A stretch of DNA of 64,000 nucleotides, taken from PWQG01 sp050486205 (GTDB lineage: Bacteria > Pseudomonadota > Gammaproteobacteria > Pseudomonadales > Pseudohongiellaceae). Positions within the stretch are counted from its first letter, which is position 1. Each line of letters starts with the position of its first letter. Under the pieces are notes generated by a model. The model made no database searches, had not been told where the DNA came from, and was given only the letters and a program-made list of their open reading frames with translations. Location of the stretch: contig JBJHCW010000009.1 in assembly GCA_050486205.1 (NCBI GenBank), forward strand, positions 67,180-131,179. Reading direction: 5' to 3'. Both the position numbers and the translations under genes were made by a program. Below, piece by piece: positions 45,138 to 54,432 of this stretch.

Positions 45138-45926
45138 ATGATTGACCTGAGCACAGACACATTGGGCATTTCACGCCTGTATCTGAATCGACCGGAAAAA
45201 CATAACGCCTTTGGTCCGGAGTTGATGAAACAGATCACCGAGGCATTGACAACCCTGGCAGCAAAAAACCAGACCCGTGTCCTGATCATCACCGGTGCCG
45301 GGAAAAGTTTCTCCTCCGGTGCTGATCTGAACTATATGAAATCGATGATCGATTTCAGCCATCGTGAAAATGTGCAGGATGCCGGCCGTCTCGCCAACAT
45401 GCTCAAATGTATCAACGAGTTCCCCTGCCCGGTCATCGCCGCGGTCAATGGCAATGCCATTGCAGGCGCAACTGGCATCATTGCTGCGTCTGATCTGGTC
45501 ATCGCTGCCAGCGACGCGCGTTTCAGCATCAGCGAAGTGCGCTTTGGCATTGCACCTGCCGTGATCAGCCCCTACGTGATTGCACGCATCGGTGTGCACA
45601 ATGCACGGCGTTTTTTCCTGACAGCAGAGGTTTTTGATGCCCAGACCGCCAGGCATGCGGGCCTGGTACACCATATTGTTGAACCAGAACAACTGATGGC
45701 CGAAGCTGTGGTACATGCCCGCAATTTTCTGAACAATGGCCCGCGTGCAATGTCGGCCACCAAGGCGCTGATCCGGCGTATTGCACCAGTGCACGTGGAT
45801 CCGGCAGTGACTGATCATACCTGTGAGCTGATTGCCCAACTGCGTGCCAGTGATGAAGGGCAACAGGGGCTGAACGCATTCTTTACCCGATTGCCGGCCC
45901 CGTGGATACCGGATGGCTCATCATGA
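45138..45926 (+). CDS. liuC: 3-methylglutaconyl-CoA hydratase (crotonase family)
   Basis: 262 residues of the crotonase fold. Its first half has NRPEKHNAFGPELM, GAGKSFSSGADLNYMKS and GNAIAGATGIIAASDLVI, where the oxyanion-hole Gly and catalytic Glu positions lie. It hydrates methylglutaconyl-CoA to HMG-CoA. GGGAGG precedes the ATG at 45138 by 8 bp. Its end overlaps the liuD start. Confidence 0.9.
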   Translation: MIDLSTDTLGISRLYLNRPEKHNAFGPELMKQITEALTTLAAKNQTRVLIITGAGKSFSSGADLNYMKSMIDFSHRENVQDAGRLANMLKCINEFPCPVIAAVNGNAIAGATGIIAASDLVIAASDARFSISEVRFGIAPAVISPYVIARIGVHNARRFFLTAEVFDAQTARHAGLVHHIVEPEQLMAEAVVHARNFLNNGPRAMSATKALIRRIAPVHVDPAVTDHTCELIAQLRASDEGQQGLNAFFTRLPAPWIPDGSS

Positions 45927-47686
45927 TCAAGCGCCTGCTGGTTGCCAATCGCGGGGAGATCGCCTGTCGTATCATGCGCACGGCCCGTGCCATGGGCATC
46001 GAGTGTGCAGCTGTGTGCTCCGATGCGGATCTGAATGCCCTGCATGCGCAGTTGGCCGATGTAGCCTTTCCTATCGGTCCGGCCAGCAGTCGTGACAGTT
46101 ATCTGAACCAGCAACGCCTGATAGAAGTCGCCAGCGCCTGGGGCGCGGATGCGATTCATCCCGGCTACGGTTTTCTTTCGGAAAACAGTACCTTTGCCCG
46201 GGCAGTGACTGACGCCGGCATGATTTTTGTCGGCCCGTCTGCTCAGGCCATTGAGGACATGGGTAACAAGTCCCGTGCCAAGGCCCTGATGGCCAAAGCC
46301 GGCGTGCCCCTGCTCCCCGGTTATCACGGAGACGACCAGGACCGTGGCACACTGCGTCAGGAGGCCGATGGTATCGGGTATCCCCTGTTGATCAAGGCTG
46401 TGGCCGGTGGTGGTGGACGTGGTCTGCGGGTGGTCCACAATGCCGGATCCTTTGACCAGGCACTGGACGCCGTTGTCCGCGAGGCCGGTGCGGCCTTTGG
46501 TGACGAACGTGTGCTGCTGGAAGCGTGGCTGCCGCAGGCGCGACATGTGGAAGTACAGGTGTTTGCTGATTCGCAGGGCAACACCGTACACCTCTTTGAG
46601 CGTGACTGCTCCATACAACGACGGCATCAGAAAATCATTGAAGAAGCGCCTGCCCCGGGCATCACGGAAGCGTTGCGCGCAGCCATGGGCGCCGCCGCGG
46701 TCAAAGCCGCGGCGGCCATCAACTACACCGGCGCCGGTACGGTGGAGTTCCTGTTGCAGGGTGAACAGTTCCATTTCATGGAAATGAACACAAGATTGCA
46801 GGTGGAACATCCTGTCACCGAACTGCTGACGGGGCTGGACCTGGTCGAGTGGCAGCTACTGGTGGCATCCGGGGCAGCACTGCCCCTGGGGCAATCGGAA
46901 ATCACTCGGCAGGGCTGTGCCATGGAAGTGCGGATCAACGCCGAGAATGCCTCACGTGACTTCATGCCCGCTACCGGGCTGATTAAAAGCCTGCACTGGC
47001 CCGTGGGCGAACACGTGAGAATTGACAGCGGTTTTCGAGCCGGTGACAGGGTCAGCATGCATTATGACTCCTTGCTGGCCAAACTGATTGTGCACGGGGC
47101 CAATCGCGCAGCGGTTGTCCAGTTGCTGCTGGACGCACTGGACGGCACTGAATTGACCGGTGTGGAGACCAACATCAACTTCCTCGCCGCCGTGTTGTCG
47201 CATCCCGATTTCCAGTCGGCGCGGCTGAGTACCCGATTTCTGGAAACCCATAAAGAGGACCTTGCGAGTCTGCTGCAACTGCATCAGGCACGCCGCCAGC
47301 GATCAGGCACTGCACAGCAGGCAACCCCTCCTTCACAATGGCAGAGCCTGCATGCCTGGCGATCCCTGGCGCAAAACAGCTACAGCCGGCGTTATCATCT
47401 GCACGGTGAAACCTCACCGGTAGCTCAGGCGTTTACCGGGGCCGAGGCATCGGGTCTTGGCAATGCCCTTCTCTCTCCGCTGCCCGGTCGGGTGCTTGCG
47501 GTTCACGTGGAAGACGGCGACACGGTCACTGCCGGGCAAGCCCTGTTAACCCTGGAAGCGATGAAAATGGAGCACACCATCACGGCCAGTTCAGCCGGCC
47601 GGGTCAACGAAGTACTATGCCGCGCGGCTCAACTGGTGCAACCGGATCAGGCACTGATCAGTTTTCACGAGGAGGCACCCGCATGA
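45923..47686 (+). CDS. liuD: 3-methylcrotonyl-CoA carboxylase, biotin-carrying subunit (short form)
   Basis: 587 residues. The biotin carboxylase domain fills residues 1-450 (GGGGRGLRVV glycine loop, EMNTRLQVEHPVTE). A C-terminal biotinyl domain carries EAMKMEHT with the biotinylated Lys. Usual LiuD is about 655 residues. The link from the carboxylase to the biotinyl domain is only about 70 residues here (WRSLAQNSYSRRYHLHG then straight to SPLPGRV), so most of the BT beta-barrel that contacts LiuB seems missing, in frame. The start overlaps liuC and the end overlaps liuE. Confidence 0.92.
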   Translation: MIKRLLVANRGEIACRIMRTARAMGIECAAVCSDADLNALHAQLADVAFPIGPASSRDSYLNQQRLIEVASAWGADAIHPGYGFLSENSTFARAVTDAGMIFVGPSAQAIEDMGNKSRAKALMAKAGVPLLPGYHGDDQDRGTLRQEADGIGYPLLIKAVAGGGGRGLRVVHNAGSFDQALDAVVREAGAAFGDERVLLEAWLPQARHVEVQVFADSQGNTVHLFERDCSIQRRHQKIIEEAPAPGITEALRAAMGAAAVKAAAAINYTGAGTVEFLLQGEQFHFMEMNTRLQVEHPVTELLTGLDLVEWQLLVASGAALPLGQSEITRQGCAMEVRINAENASRDFMPATGLIKSLHWPVGEHVRIDSGFRAGDRVSMHYDSLLAKLIVHGANRAAVVQLLLDALDGTELTGVETNINFLAAVLSHPDFQSARLSTRFLETHKEDLASLLQLHQARRQRSGTAQQATPPSQWQSLHAWRSLAQNSYSRRYHLHGETSPVAQAFTGAEASGLGNALLSPLPGRVLAVHVEDGDTVTAGQALLTLEAMKMEHTITASSAGRVNEVLCRAAQLVQPDQALISFHEEAPA

Positions 47687-48615
47687 GCTTTGTGACACCG
47701 GATACCGTGCGCATTGTGGAAGTGGGACCACGGGACGGACTGCAGAATGAAGCCAAAAAGGTGCCGGTTGAAACCCGGATCGAGCTGATCCAGCAACTTG
47801 CTGATGCCGGCATCACAACCATAGAGTCCGGCAGCTTTGTATCACCCCGATGGATTCCGCAGATGGCCGATTCGGAAGCCGTGTTCGAAGGTATCCGGCG
47901 AGTACCCGGCGTGCGATACACCTGTCTGACACCGAATATGAAAGGGCTGGAACGGGCAATTGCAGCAAAGGCCAGTGAGGTGGCCGTTTTTGCTGCCGCC
48001 TCGGAGAGTTTCAGCCAGAAGAACATCAACTGCAGCATCAACGAAAGCATCCAGCGCTTCACCGAGCTCTGCCACCAGGCCGGCCAGCAGAACATTCCCG
48101 TGCGTGGATACATATCCTGTGCCCTGGGCTGCCCCTACGAAGGTGATATTCCGGTAGCCAACGTGCAGCGGGCACTGGATCAGCTGCTTGCCCTGGGCTG
48201 CCATGAAGTGTCAATTGGTGACACCATTGGCGTGGGCACCGCGAAACAGGTAGAGGCTCTGTTGATGGCTTTGTTTTCGCAGACTGATGCTTCGCGGCTT
48301 GCCGTGCATTTCCACGACACCTACGGGCAGGCCCTGGCCAACATACTGGTTGCTCTGCAAATGGGGATAAGTGTCATTGACAGTTCCGTGGCGGGACTCG
48401 GTGGTTGCCCTTATGCAAAAGGCGCCAGCGGCAATGTGGCAACCGAGGATGTGTTGTATATGTTACATGGCATGTCGATTGAAACCGGCATCGATTTACA
48501 CAAGCTTATCAGAACCAGTCACTGGATCAGCCAGCAACTGGGGCGCGAACCCCAGTCGCGCGTGGCCAGAGCATTGGCTTCAGACACCCGGACAGCAACA
48601 GGTGTATTGTCATGA
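47683..48615 (+). CDS. liuE: hydroxymethylglutaryl-CoA lyase
   Basis: 310 residues. VEVGPRDGLQNEAK near the start holds the substrate Arg and metal Asp. HFHDTYGQALANI supplies metal His residues, and GLGGCPYAKGASGNVATED holds the catalytic Cys. It splits HMG-CoA into acetoacetate and acetyl-CoA. GGAGG lies 7 bp before the ATG, which overlaps the liuD stop by 4 bp. Its product feeds aacS next door. Confidence 0.96.
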   Translation: MSFVTPDTVRIVEVGPRDGLQNEAKKVPVETRIELIQQLADAGITTIESGSFVSPRWIPQMADSEAVFEGIRRVPGVRYTCLTPNMKGLERAIAAKASEVAVFAAASESFSQKNINCSINESIQRFTELCHQAGQQNIPVRGYISCALGCPYEGDIPVANVQRALDQLLALGCHEVSIGDTIGVGTAKQVEALLMALFSQTDASRLAVHFHDTYGQALANILVALQMGISVIDSSVAGLGGCPYAKGASGNVATEDVLYMLHGMSIETGIDLHKLIRTSHWISQQLGREPQSRVARALASDTRTATGVLS

Positions 48616-50618
48616 CCCAGGCCTCCTCACCCGTATTGTGGGCGCCCGACACACAGCGCATGCAACGCTCGGCCATGTTTCGCTTCATGCAGCAGATCAA
48701 TGAGCACTATCACTGTGAACTGGATGACTATCATGCCCTGCATCGCTGGAGCATCAACCACAGGGAATATTTCTGGCAGGAATTGATGCGCTTTGACGGT
48801 GTAATCGCTGATATCGGTGAATCTGCTGTCCTGTCCGCTGGTGAGCACATGCGGCAAGACCAGTGGTTTGTGGATACAACACTGAATTTTGCCGAAAACC
48901 TGCTACGGTTCCGTGACGAAAAAGCCGCGCTGCTGTTTGCCGACGAACGCGGCACCCGTCAGTCGCTCAGTTACCGTGAGCTGTATCTGGAAGTCGCGCG
49001 CGTGGCGCACTGGCTCAAAGCCGCTGGGATTGTTCCAGGTGATCGTGTGGCTGGCTTCGCTGCCAATCGAACAGAAACGGTGGTTGCAATGCTTGCCACC
49101 GCCAGCATCGGCGCAATATGGTCATCATGCTCACCGGACTTTGGTACCGGAGGCATACTGGACCGTTTTTCGCAGATACAGCCCCGGGTCCTTTTTGCTG
49201 TCAGCAGCCATTGTTATGCCGGCAAGATACTCGACCATACCCACACCCTGCAGAATCTGCTCACGTCCCTGTCCTCGGTCGAACATCTGGTGCTGATGCC
49301 AGCGCTTTATCCGGTGGCCAGCGCAGACGCCGACAAGCAACAGGCACTTGAGCAGACCGGCAATGCTGCTCGCGTGCATCATTGGCAGTCCCTGAAGGTG
49401 GCCCCCGACAGTGCGGACGAATCAGTGCCTTTCCATCACACACCATTCAATCATCCGCTTTACATCATGTATTCTTCGGGTACAACCGGTATGCCAAAGT
49501 GTATCGTGCATGGCGCCGGTGGCACACTCATCCAGCACCGCAAGGAACACCTGCTGCATGTGGATCTGTCTCGCGAGGATGTGTTTTTCTATTTCACCAC
49601 CTGTGGCTGGATGATGTGGAACTGGCTTGTCAGCGGACTGGCATCAGGTGCCACACTGGTGCTTTATGATGGTTCGCCTTTTCACCCCGACCCTGACGTA
49701 CTGTTCAGGCTTGTGGATGAATTTGGCATTTCAGTGATGGGGGTATCAGCCAAATATGTTTCTGCCTGCGACAAGGCAGGCCTGCGCCCTGGCAGCAGTC
49801 ACAATCTCTCCAGCCTGCGCACCATACTCTCCACCGGCTCGCCCTTGAATGCCGAAGGCTTTGACTACGTGTATCGCGACATAAAAAGTGATGTGGCACT
49901 GAATTCCATATCCGGCGGCACCGACATCATTTCCTGTTTTGTGCTGGGCAGCCCCCTGCTCCCTGTAAGACGTGGCGAAATACAGTGCGCCGGCCTGGGC
50001 ATGGATGTGGCAGTCTTCGACGACCAGGGCAAGCCGGTAATCGGAACAAAAGGCGAGCTGGTCTGTCGCCAGTCCTTTCCCAGCATGCCCATCGGCTTCT
50101 GGAATGATGAGAGCGGTACACGGTACCACAGGGCATACTTCGAACGATTTGAAAATGTGTGGACTCACGGCGATTATGCCGAACAGACACCGTCTGGCGC
50201 CTTTGTCATCCATGGTCGATCCGACACCGTGCTCAATCCAGGCGGCGTGCGTATTGGCACCGCCGAGATCTACCGTCAGGTGGAGCAGTTGCCGGAGATA
50301 GTGGAGTCTGTGGTGATCGGGCAGGACCACAAGGATGATGTGCGGGTGGTGCTGTTTGTTCGACTGGCAGACGGCGTGACGCTGGACGAGGCCCTGATTC
50401 AGCGGATACGCCACTGCATTCGCAGCGGCGCGTCACCCAGACACGTGCCGGCGGTGATACGGCAGGTGCGTGATATTCCACGTACTTTGAGCGGGAAGAT
50501 TGCGGAGATCGCAGTCAGGGACACCATCAACGGCAAGCCGGTCAACAACCGGGATGCGCTGGCCAACCCTGAAGCCCTGGACGAATACAGCGCACTGCGT
50601 GACGCTCAATCTATGTGA
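48612..50618 (+). CDS. aacS: acetoacetyl-CoA synthetase
   Basis: 668 residues of the acyl-adenylate-forming superfamily. IMYSSGTTGMPKCIVHGAGG is the P-loop-like core, with FYFTTCGWMMWNW near it. GRSDTVLNPGGVRIGTAEIY and a C-terminal RTLSGKIAEIAV with the catalytic Lys complete the fold. It activates acetoacetate so that leucine carbon can return to acetyl-CoA. It is coupled to liuE by a 4-bp overlap and its end overlaps mtnC by 13 bp on the other strand. Confidence 0.95.
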   Translation: MTQASSPVLWAPDTQRMQRSAMFRFMQQINEHYHCELDDYHALHRWSINHREYFWQELMRFDGVIADIGESAVLSAGEHMRQDQWFVDTTLNFAENLLRFRDEKAALLFADERGTRQSLSYRELYLEVARVAHWLKAAGIVPGDRVAGFAANRTETVVAMLATASIGAIWSSCSPDFGTGGILDRFSQIQPRVLFAVSSHCYAGKILDHTHTLQNLLTSLSSVEHLVLMPALYPVASADADKQQALEQTGNAARVHHWQSLKVAPDSADESVPFHHTPFNHPLYIMYSSGTTGMPKCIVHGAGGTLIQHRKEHLLHVDLSREDVFFYFTTCGWMMWNWLVSGLASGATLVLYDGSPFHPDPDVLFRLVDEFGISVMGVSAKYVSACDKAGLRPGSSHNLSSLRTILSTGSPLNAEGFDYVYRDIKSDVALNSISGGTDIISCFVLGSPLLPVRRGEIQCAGLGMDVAVFDDQGKPVIGTKGELVCRQSFPSMPIGFWNDESGTRYHRAYFERFENVWTHGDYAEQTPSGAFVIHGRSDTVLNPGGVRIGTAEIYRQVEQLPEIVESVVIGQDHKDDVRVVLFVRLADGVTLDEALIQRIRHCIRSGASPRHVPAVIRQVRDIPRTLSGKIAEIAVRDTINGKPVNNRDALANPEALDEYSALRDAQSM

Positions 50619-51304
50619 ATATCCGCAAAGCTGCCCACCACTGTATGGGGCGACCTGACTTTTGCCGGGTCAAGGTCCGACTCTTCCTTGCGCACAATGT
50701 AATAGGTTTTCATACCCGCTTCGGCCGCCGCATCAAGCTCTGCTTCCACATCGGAAATGAACACCATCTCCTCCGGTGGCAGCGCAACAGATTCGGCCAG
50801 TTTCACATAGGACTCACTGTCCTGCTTTGGGCCCAATGTGGTGTCAAAGTGCCCGGCAAAGTGCAGGCGCAGATCCCCCACGGTGGTGTAGCGAAAGAAC
50901 AGCCGCTGGGCTTTTTCCGAGCCCGACGAATACACATAAAGGTTGATGCCCTTGTCCAGCCATTCAGCAAGGCGCGCCGGCACATCCGGATAGATGTGCG
51001 CCTGGTACTCACCCTGTTTGTAGCCACGCTCCCAGACCATGCCCTGAAGCATCTTCAGTTCAGTCACTTTCTTGTCTTCTCGCATCCACTCCAGCAGTTG
51101 TGCGATCAAACCCTCGGTATCACGCTGCGCGATGCCGGTCTTGTCACTCATGCTGCGCAGCTGGCGCGCCACATCCCTTTCATCCTTGTTCTCCCGAATG
51201 AATTCGGGGAGAAACTGCTCTGCATAAACAAAGAGAATGTCCTTGACGAATCGAATGGAACTTGTGGTTCCCTCAACGTCCATCACTATTGCTTGTGGCC
51301 TCAT
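50606..51304 (-). CDS. mtnC: enolase-phosphatase E1 (acireductone synthase)
   Basis: 232 residues, HAD family. IVMDVEGTTSSIRFVKDILFVYA is the MtnC motif I. IYVYSSGS-type (NLYVYSSGSEKAQRLF) and FISDVEAELDAAAEAGM follow. It forms acireductone from 2,3-diketo-5-methylthiopentyl-1-phosphate in the methionine salvage pathway. It starts where mtnD ends. Confidence 0.95.
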   Translation of the reverse strand: MRPQAIVMDVEGTTSSIRFVKDILFVYAEQFLPEFIRENKDERDVARQLRSMSDKTGIAQRDTEGLIAQLLEWMREDKKVTELKMLQGMVWERGYKQGEYQAHIYPDVPARLAEWLDKGINLYVYSSGSEKAQRLFFRYTTVGDLRLHFAGHFDTTLGPKQDSESYVKLAESVALPPEEMVFISDVEAELDAAAEAGMKTYYIVRKEESDLDPAKVRSPHTVVGSFADIHID

Positions 51305-51861
51305 TACGACTCCAGACGAGAAAACTTCTCAGCAATCGGGCTGCCGGTGTAATTGGCCACCCAGCCTTCAGGGTTATTAAAAAAGCGAATGGCAACAAAG
51401 CGCGGCTTCGGTCCCATGTCAAACCAGTGTGGTGTATTGGCAGGCACCGAAATCAGGTCGCCTTTTTCACACAGCACCTCATACACACGATCATTGATAT
51501 GCAGGCTGAAAAGCCCCTTGCCATCCACAAAGAAGCGCACCTCGTCCTCGGAGTGTCGATGCTCACTCAGAAACTTGTTACGAAGCTCAGGCACCTTTGG
51601 TTTGACCTCATCATTGCTGGCATCCAGGCTGATGACGTCAACGGTCTGGTAGCCTTCCTCGTCCACCAGCTTGTTGATGTCGGCGCGATAGGCCGCCATC
51701 ACGGCTTCGCTGCTGTCACCTGCCTTGATGTCAGCAGCAGCCTGCCACTGCTCGAACCGCACACCGGCAGCGTTGAGTTGCCGGGCAATCTCCTGCTGGT
51801 CAGTGGTTGAAAGAACGGCCTCTTGCGGATTGTTGTCTTCAAAAATCTTCAATGCACTCAT
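51304..51861 (-). CDS. mtnD: acireductone dioxygenase
   Basis: 185 residues, cupin fold. EHRHSEDEVRFFVDGKGLF carries two His and a Glu metal ligand, and VPANTPHWFDMG carries the third His. Fe(II) forms the methionine precursor; other metals can divert it to methylthiopropionate. It sits between mtnB and mtnC and overlaps the mtnB stop. Confidence 0.96.
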   Translation of the reverse strand: MSALKIFEDNNPQEAVLSTTDQQEIARQLNAAGVRFEQWQAAADIKAGDSSEAVMAAYRADINKLVDEEGYQTVDVISLDASNDEVKPKVPELRNKFLSEHRHSEDEVRFFVDGKGLFSLHINDRVYEVLCEKGDLISVPANTPHWFDMGPKPRFVAIRFFNNPEGWVANYTGSPIAEKFSRLES

Positions 51862-52493
51862 CAGTGAACTCCCCGATTGCGCCAGGTGTATTCCAGCAGG
51901 AACTCCAATGCTTCCAGTTGCCGCATGGCTTCCGGCATGTTCTGTCCCCAGGTGTACAGCCCATGGCCCCGGATCAGGTAACCATGACCGGTGCCGTTAC
52001 GCGCCATCCAGTTGAGTACCTGGGCTGAGAGCGCTGCAATGTCCTGCGTATTGTCGAATACGGGCAGACTCAGCACACCCTCATGGCTGCTGACACCACT
52101 GAAGGCCTTGAGCAGCTCAAGGCCTTTGATATGCACCGCATCGGACGCATGCATGGACACCAGCGTGGCAAACATGGAGTGTGTATGCAGCACTGCACCG
52201 ATATCCGGTTCGCGCTGGTAAAGCGCGGTATGCAGCAGGGTTTCCGCCGAAGGACGCCGGCCGTCCATGGGCTTGCCGGCAAGATCCACACACATGATGC
52301 CATCCACGTCCAGTGCGCCTTTGTCCCGACCGGACACGGTGATCGCACAACGATCAGCACCCAGACGCAGGGAATAATTGCTGCTGGTCGCCGGTGACCA
52401 GCCACATGCGTGAATACGGCGGCCCGCCTCTACTATGGTGAGGGCCGCCAGCTCGAATTCAAGTGTATCAACGGGATTGCTGGCTGTGTCCAT
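51861..52493 (-). CDS. mtnB: methylthioribulose-1-phosphate dehydratase
   Basis: 210 residues of the class II aldolase fold. AVLHTHSMFATLVSMH gives the metal-binding HxH, and YLIRGHGLYTWG the third His. The ATG at 52493 is chosen over a TTG at 52502. mtnB, mtnD and mtnC form one short operon; mtnA, mtnK or mtnP, needed for the full pathway, are not in this window. Confidence 0.95.
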   Translation of the reverse strand: MDTASNPVDTLEFELAALTIVEAGRRIHACGWSPATSSNYSLRLGADRCAITVSGRDKGALDVDGIMCVDLAGKPMDGRRPSAETLLHTALYQREPDIGAVLHTHSMFATLVSMHASDAVHIKGLELLKAFSGVSSHEGVLSLPVFDNTQDIAALSAQVLNWMARNGTGHGYLIRGHGLYTWGQNMPEAMRQLEALEFLLEYTWRNRGVH

Positions 52494-52540
52494 GGCGCGC
52501 AATTATACCTTCAAATACGGACACGGCCATAGGCTACATG

Positions 52541-53731
52541 TCAATCAATGCGACAGATGAGACCTTTCAGATACTGACTCTCGGGAAACGGCAGCCCTAC
52601 CGGGTGATCACCACTTTGATGCAGGTAACGAATGACCTGTCCGCTTCGTCCCGCATCCAGCAGGGCATCGGCGGTAATCTTCTGGAACAGCGGCAACTCA
52701 ATGGCCCCGGAGCAGGAGAAAGTGGCAAGCAGGCCACCGGGATTGACCAGTGCAGCTGCCTGAAGCGCAATGTCCTTGTAGGCGCGCGATGCTTTTTTCA
52801 GTTGCGACTTGTTTTCTGCGAATTTTGGCGGATCCAGAATCACCATGTCGAATCGCCGGTTTTCGGCCTTGAAAGTGCGCAGTTGCTCAAAGGCGTTTGC
52901 GCAGATATTGGTGTAGCGCTGCGCGTCGAAGCCGTTGCGGGCCATATTGCGATCGGTAAACGCCAGCGCCGGTGCCGAGGAGTCCACGTTCACCACATGC
53001 CCCGCTCCGCCGCGCAAGGCTGCCACCGCAAAACCACCGGTATAGGAGAAACAATTCAGCACCTGATCACAATTGGCCGCCATCTGGCCCAGCAGACGGC
53101 GGTTTTCTGCCTGATCCAGGTAAAAACCGGTTTTATGGCCGGCCAGCACATCAACTTCGTACACTGTGCCATATTCAACGATATCCAGGGGTTCAGGCGG
53201 CATATCACCCCACAACAGCCCGGAAGTGGACGGCAGGTCCTCGCGCGAGCGTACCGACACATCTGATCGTTCGTAGATACCCTTGCAGGCAAAAAGCCCG
53301 GTCAGCGCCTCGACAATTTCCTGTTTCCAGCGCTCTGTACCGGCAAACAGAAACTGGCACACCAGGTAGTCACCATAACAATCAACCACCAGGCCCGGGA
53401 TGCCATCGGCCTCCCCATACACCAGGCGGCAGGCGCTGCGGGACTTGCTGGCCAACAGGTGCTGGCGGCGGTTGATGGACTGTTTCAGGCGGGCGCGGAA
53501 AAAATCCGCATCAATAGGTGTGGCAGGATCAAAACTCCAGATCCGGGCGCGAATGCGCGACGCCGGTGACCAGGCGGCTACCGCAAGGGCGCTGCCACTG
53601 GCGTCCTGTATCAGCACAGTCTCCCCGGACGAGGGATCAACCTCCGGTGTCTGCAGCGCGCCTGAAAACAACCACGGGTGCAGACGTTTGACGGATGCAT
53701 CCCGGCCTTTCAACAAGCTGACTGTCTTCAT
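52541..53731 (-). CDS. rlmI: 23S rRNA (cytosine-1962-C5) methyltransferase RlmI
   Basis: 396 residues. An N-terminal PUA domain (LLKGRDASVKRLHPWLFSGAL) is followed by a Rossmann methyltransferase with VLNCFSYTGGFAVAALRGGA as SAM motif I. FDMVILDPPKFAENKSQLKK follows, with the DPPKF motif. A catalytic Cys appears in TFSCSGAIE. It overlaps the upstream small gene by 4 bp and is 47 bp before mtnB. Confidence 0.93.
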   Translation of the reverse strand: MKTVSLLKGRDASVKRLHPWLFSGALQTPEVDPSSGETVLIQDASGSALAVAAWSPASRIRARIWSFDPATPIDADFFRARLKQSINRRQHLLASKSRSACRLVYGEADGIPGLVVDCYGDYLVCQFLFAGTERWKQEIVEALTGLFACKGIYERSDVSVRSREDLPSTSGLLWGDMPPEPLDIVEYGTVYEVDVLAGHKTGFYLDQAENRRLLGQMAANCDQVLNCFSYTGGFAVAALRGGAGHVVNVDSSAPALAFTDRNMARNGFDAQRYTNICANAFEQLRTFKAENRRFDMVILDPPKFAENKSQLKKASRAYKDIALQAAALVNPGGLLATFSCSGAIELPLFQKITADALLDAGRSGQVIRYLHQSGDHPVGLPFPESQYLKGLICRID

Positions 53732-53967
53732 TCAACACCGGACTCGGCACCCAGACTCTTGAGCGCTTCCAGCACATCCTGCAACATCCGGTCGACGTTG
53801 CCCTGGTTCATGCCCTCGGCCTCTGCCACCAACAACTGGCGGGCATCGTATTCCCATCGGTGCAATACCTTGATCTTCTGTTCCCTGTCCAATGCTGAAT
53901 CACTGCACACATCGGCAGGCTTATCATAGGCTTGGGCGGGATCCAGCATGATGTCTTCGAGCTTCAT
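53728..53967 (-). CDS. conserved small protein of unknown function
   Basis: 79 residues from the ATG at 53967, with GGAG 9 bp upstream. The core EQKIKVLHRWEYDARQLLVAEAEGM is a pattern I recall in small uncharacterised gammaproteobacterial proteins. It is highly charged, probably helical and cytoplasmic, with no membrane segment. The open frame continues to 54036, but the family start seems to be MKLEDI. It is translationally coupled to rlmI. Confidence 0.65.
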   Translation of the reverse strand: MKLEDIMLDPAQAYDKPADVCSDSALDREQKIKVLHRWEYDARQLLVAEAEGMNQGNVDRMLQDVLEALKSLGAESGVE

Positions 53968-54126
53968 AAGCACTACTCCAAAGTCTGACCTTATCAGTTT
54001 AACCACCAGCGCTGCCGGTTGCCAGTTTCCTGCCATTTATCGTGCCAGGCCGCTGCCCGCGCGCGGCCACCCCATATTGTGAATCGGTATCGGTTCGCGT
54101 AGCGTAGTGGCTGAGAGGAGTTGATT

Positions 54127-54432
54127 ATGCTGATTGGAATGACTTTGCTGACCCTCGCCCTGCTCGCTGCAGCAGCGCTGGCGCATTTGCGCCTGGAGGC
54201 GTATCAGCGCACAACCCGCTGGTTCACCCGTGCCGTGCTTGTGGGTATTGGCCTGGCGTTCGGCTGGGTCATGGTCACCGCTTACACGGATGAGACCACG
54301 GGGCTGGCTCGTGTGTTGGTATTCGTCAGTGCTGTCGCACTGGTGCATCTGCCCGCGGCCTTTGTGCTGCAATTCAAACACTGGCGCGGACGCGACCGGA
54401 GGGAGCCCGATGGCGACCGATCCCACGGCTGA
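54127..54432 (+). CDS. small membrane protein
   Basis: 101 residues with three predicted membrane segments (about 4-20, 35-53, 64-83) and a basic, charged tail (WRGRDRREPDGDR). The ATG at 54127 is 6 bp after GAGAGGAG; a TTG at 54121 abuts it and is less likely. It overlaps the next small gene by 23 bp, so the two are probably co-expressed. The family is not recognised. Confidence 0.6.
   Translation: MLIGMTLLTLALLAAAALAHLRLEAYQRTTRWFTRAVLVGIGLAFGWVMVTAYTDETTGLARVLVFVSAVALVHLPAAFVLQFKHWRGRDRREPDGDRSHG

Noticed and set aside
45815..46810. Minus-strand open frame opposite liuC/liuD
   Set aside because: Overlaps conserved biotin carboxylase codons and has no protein-like pattern.
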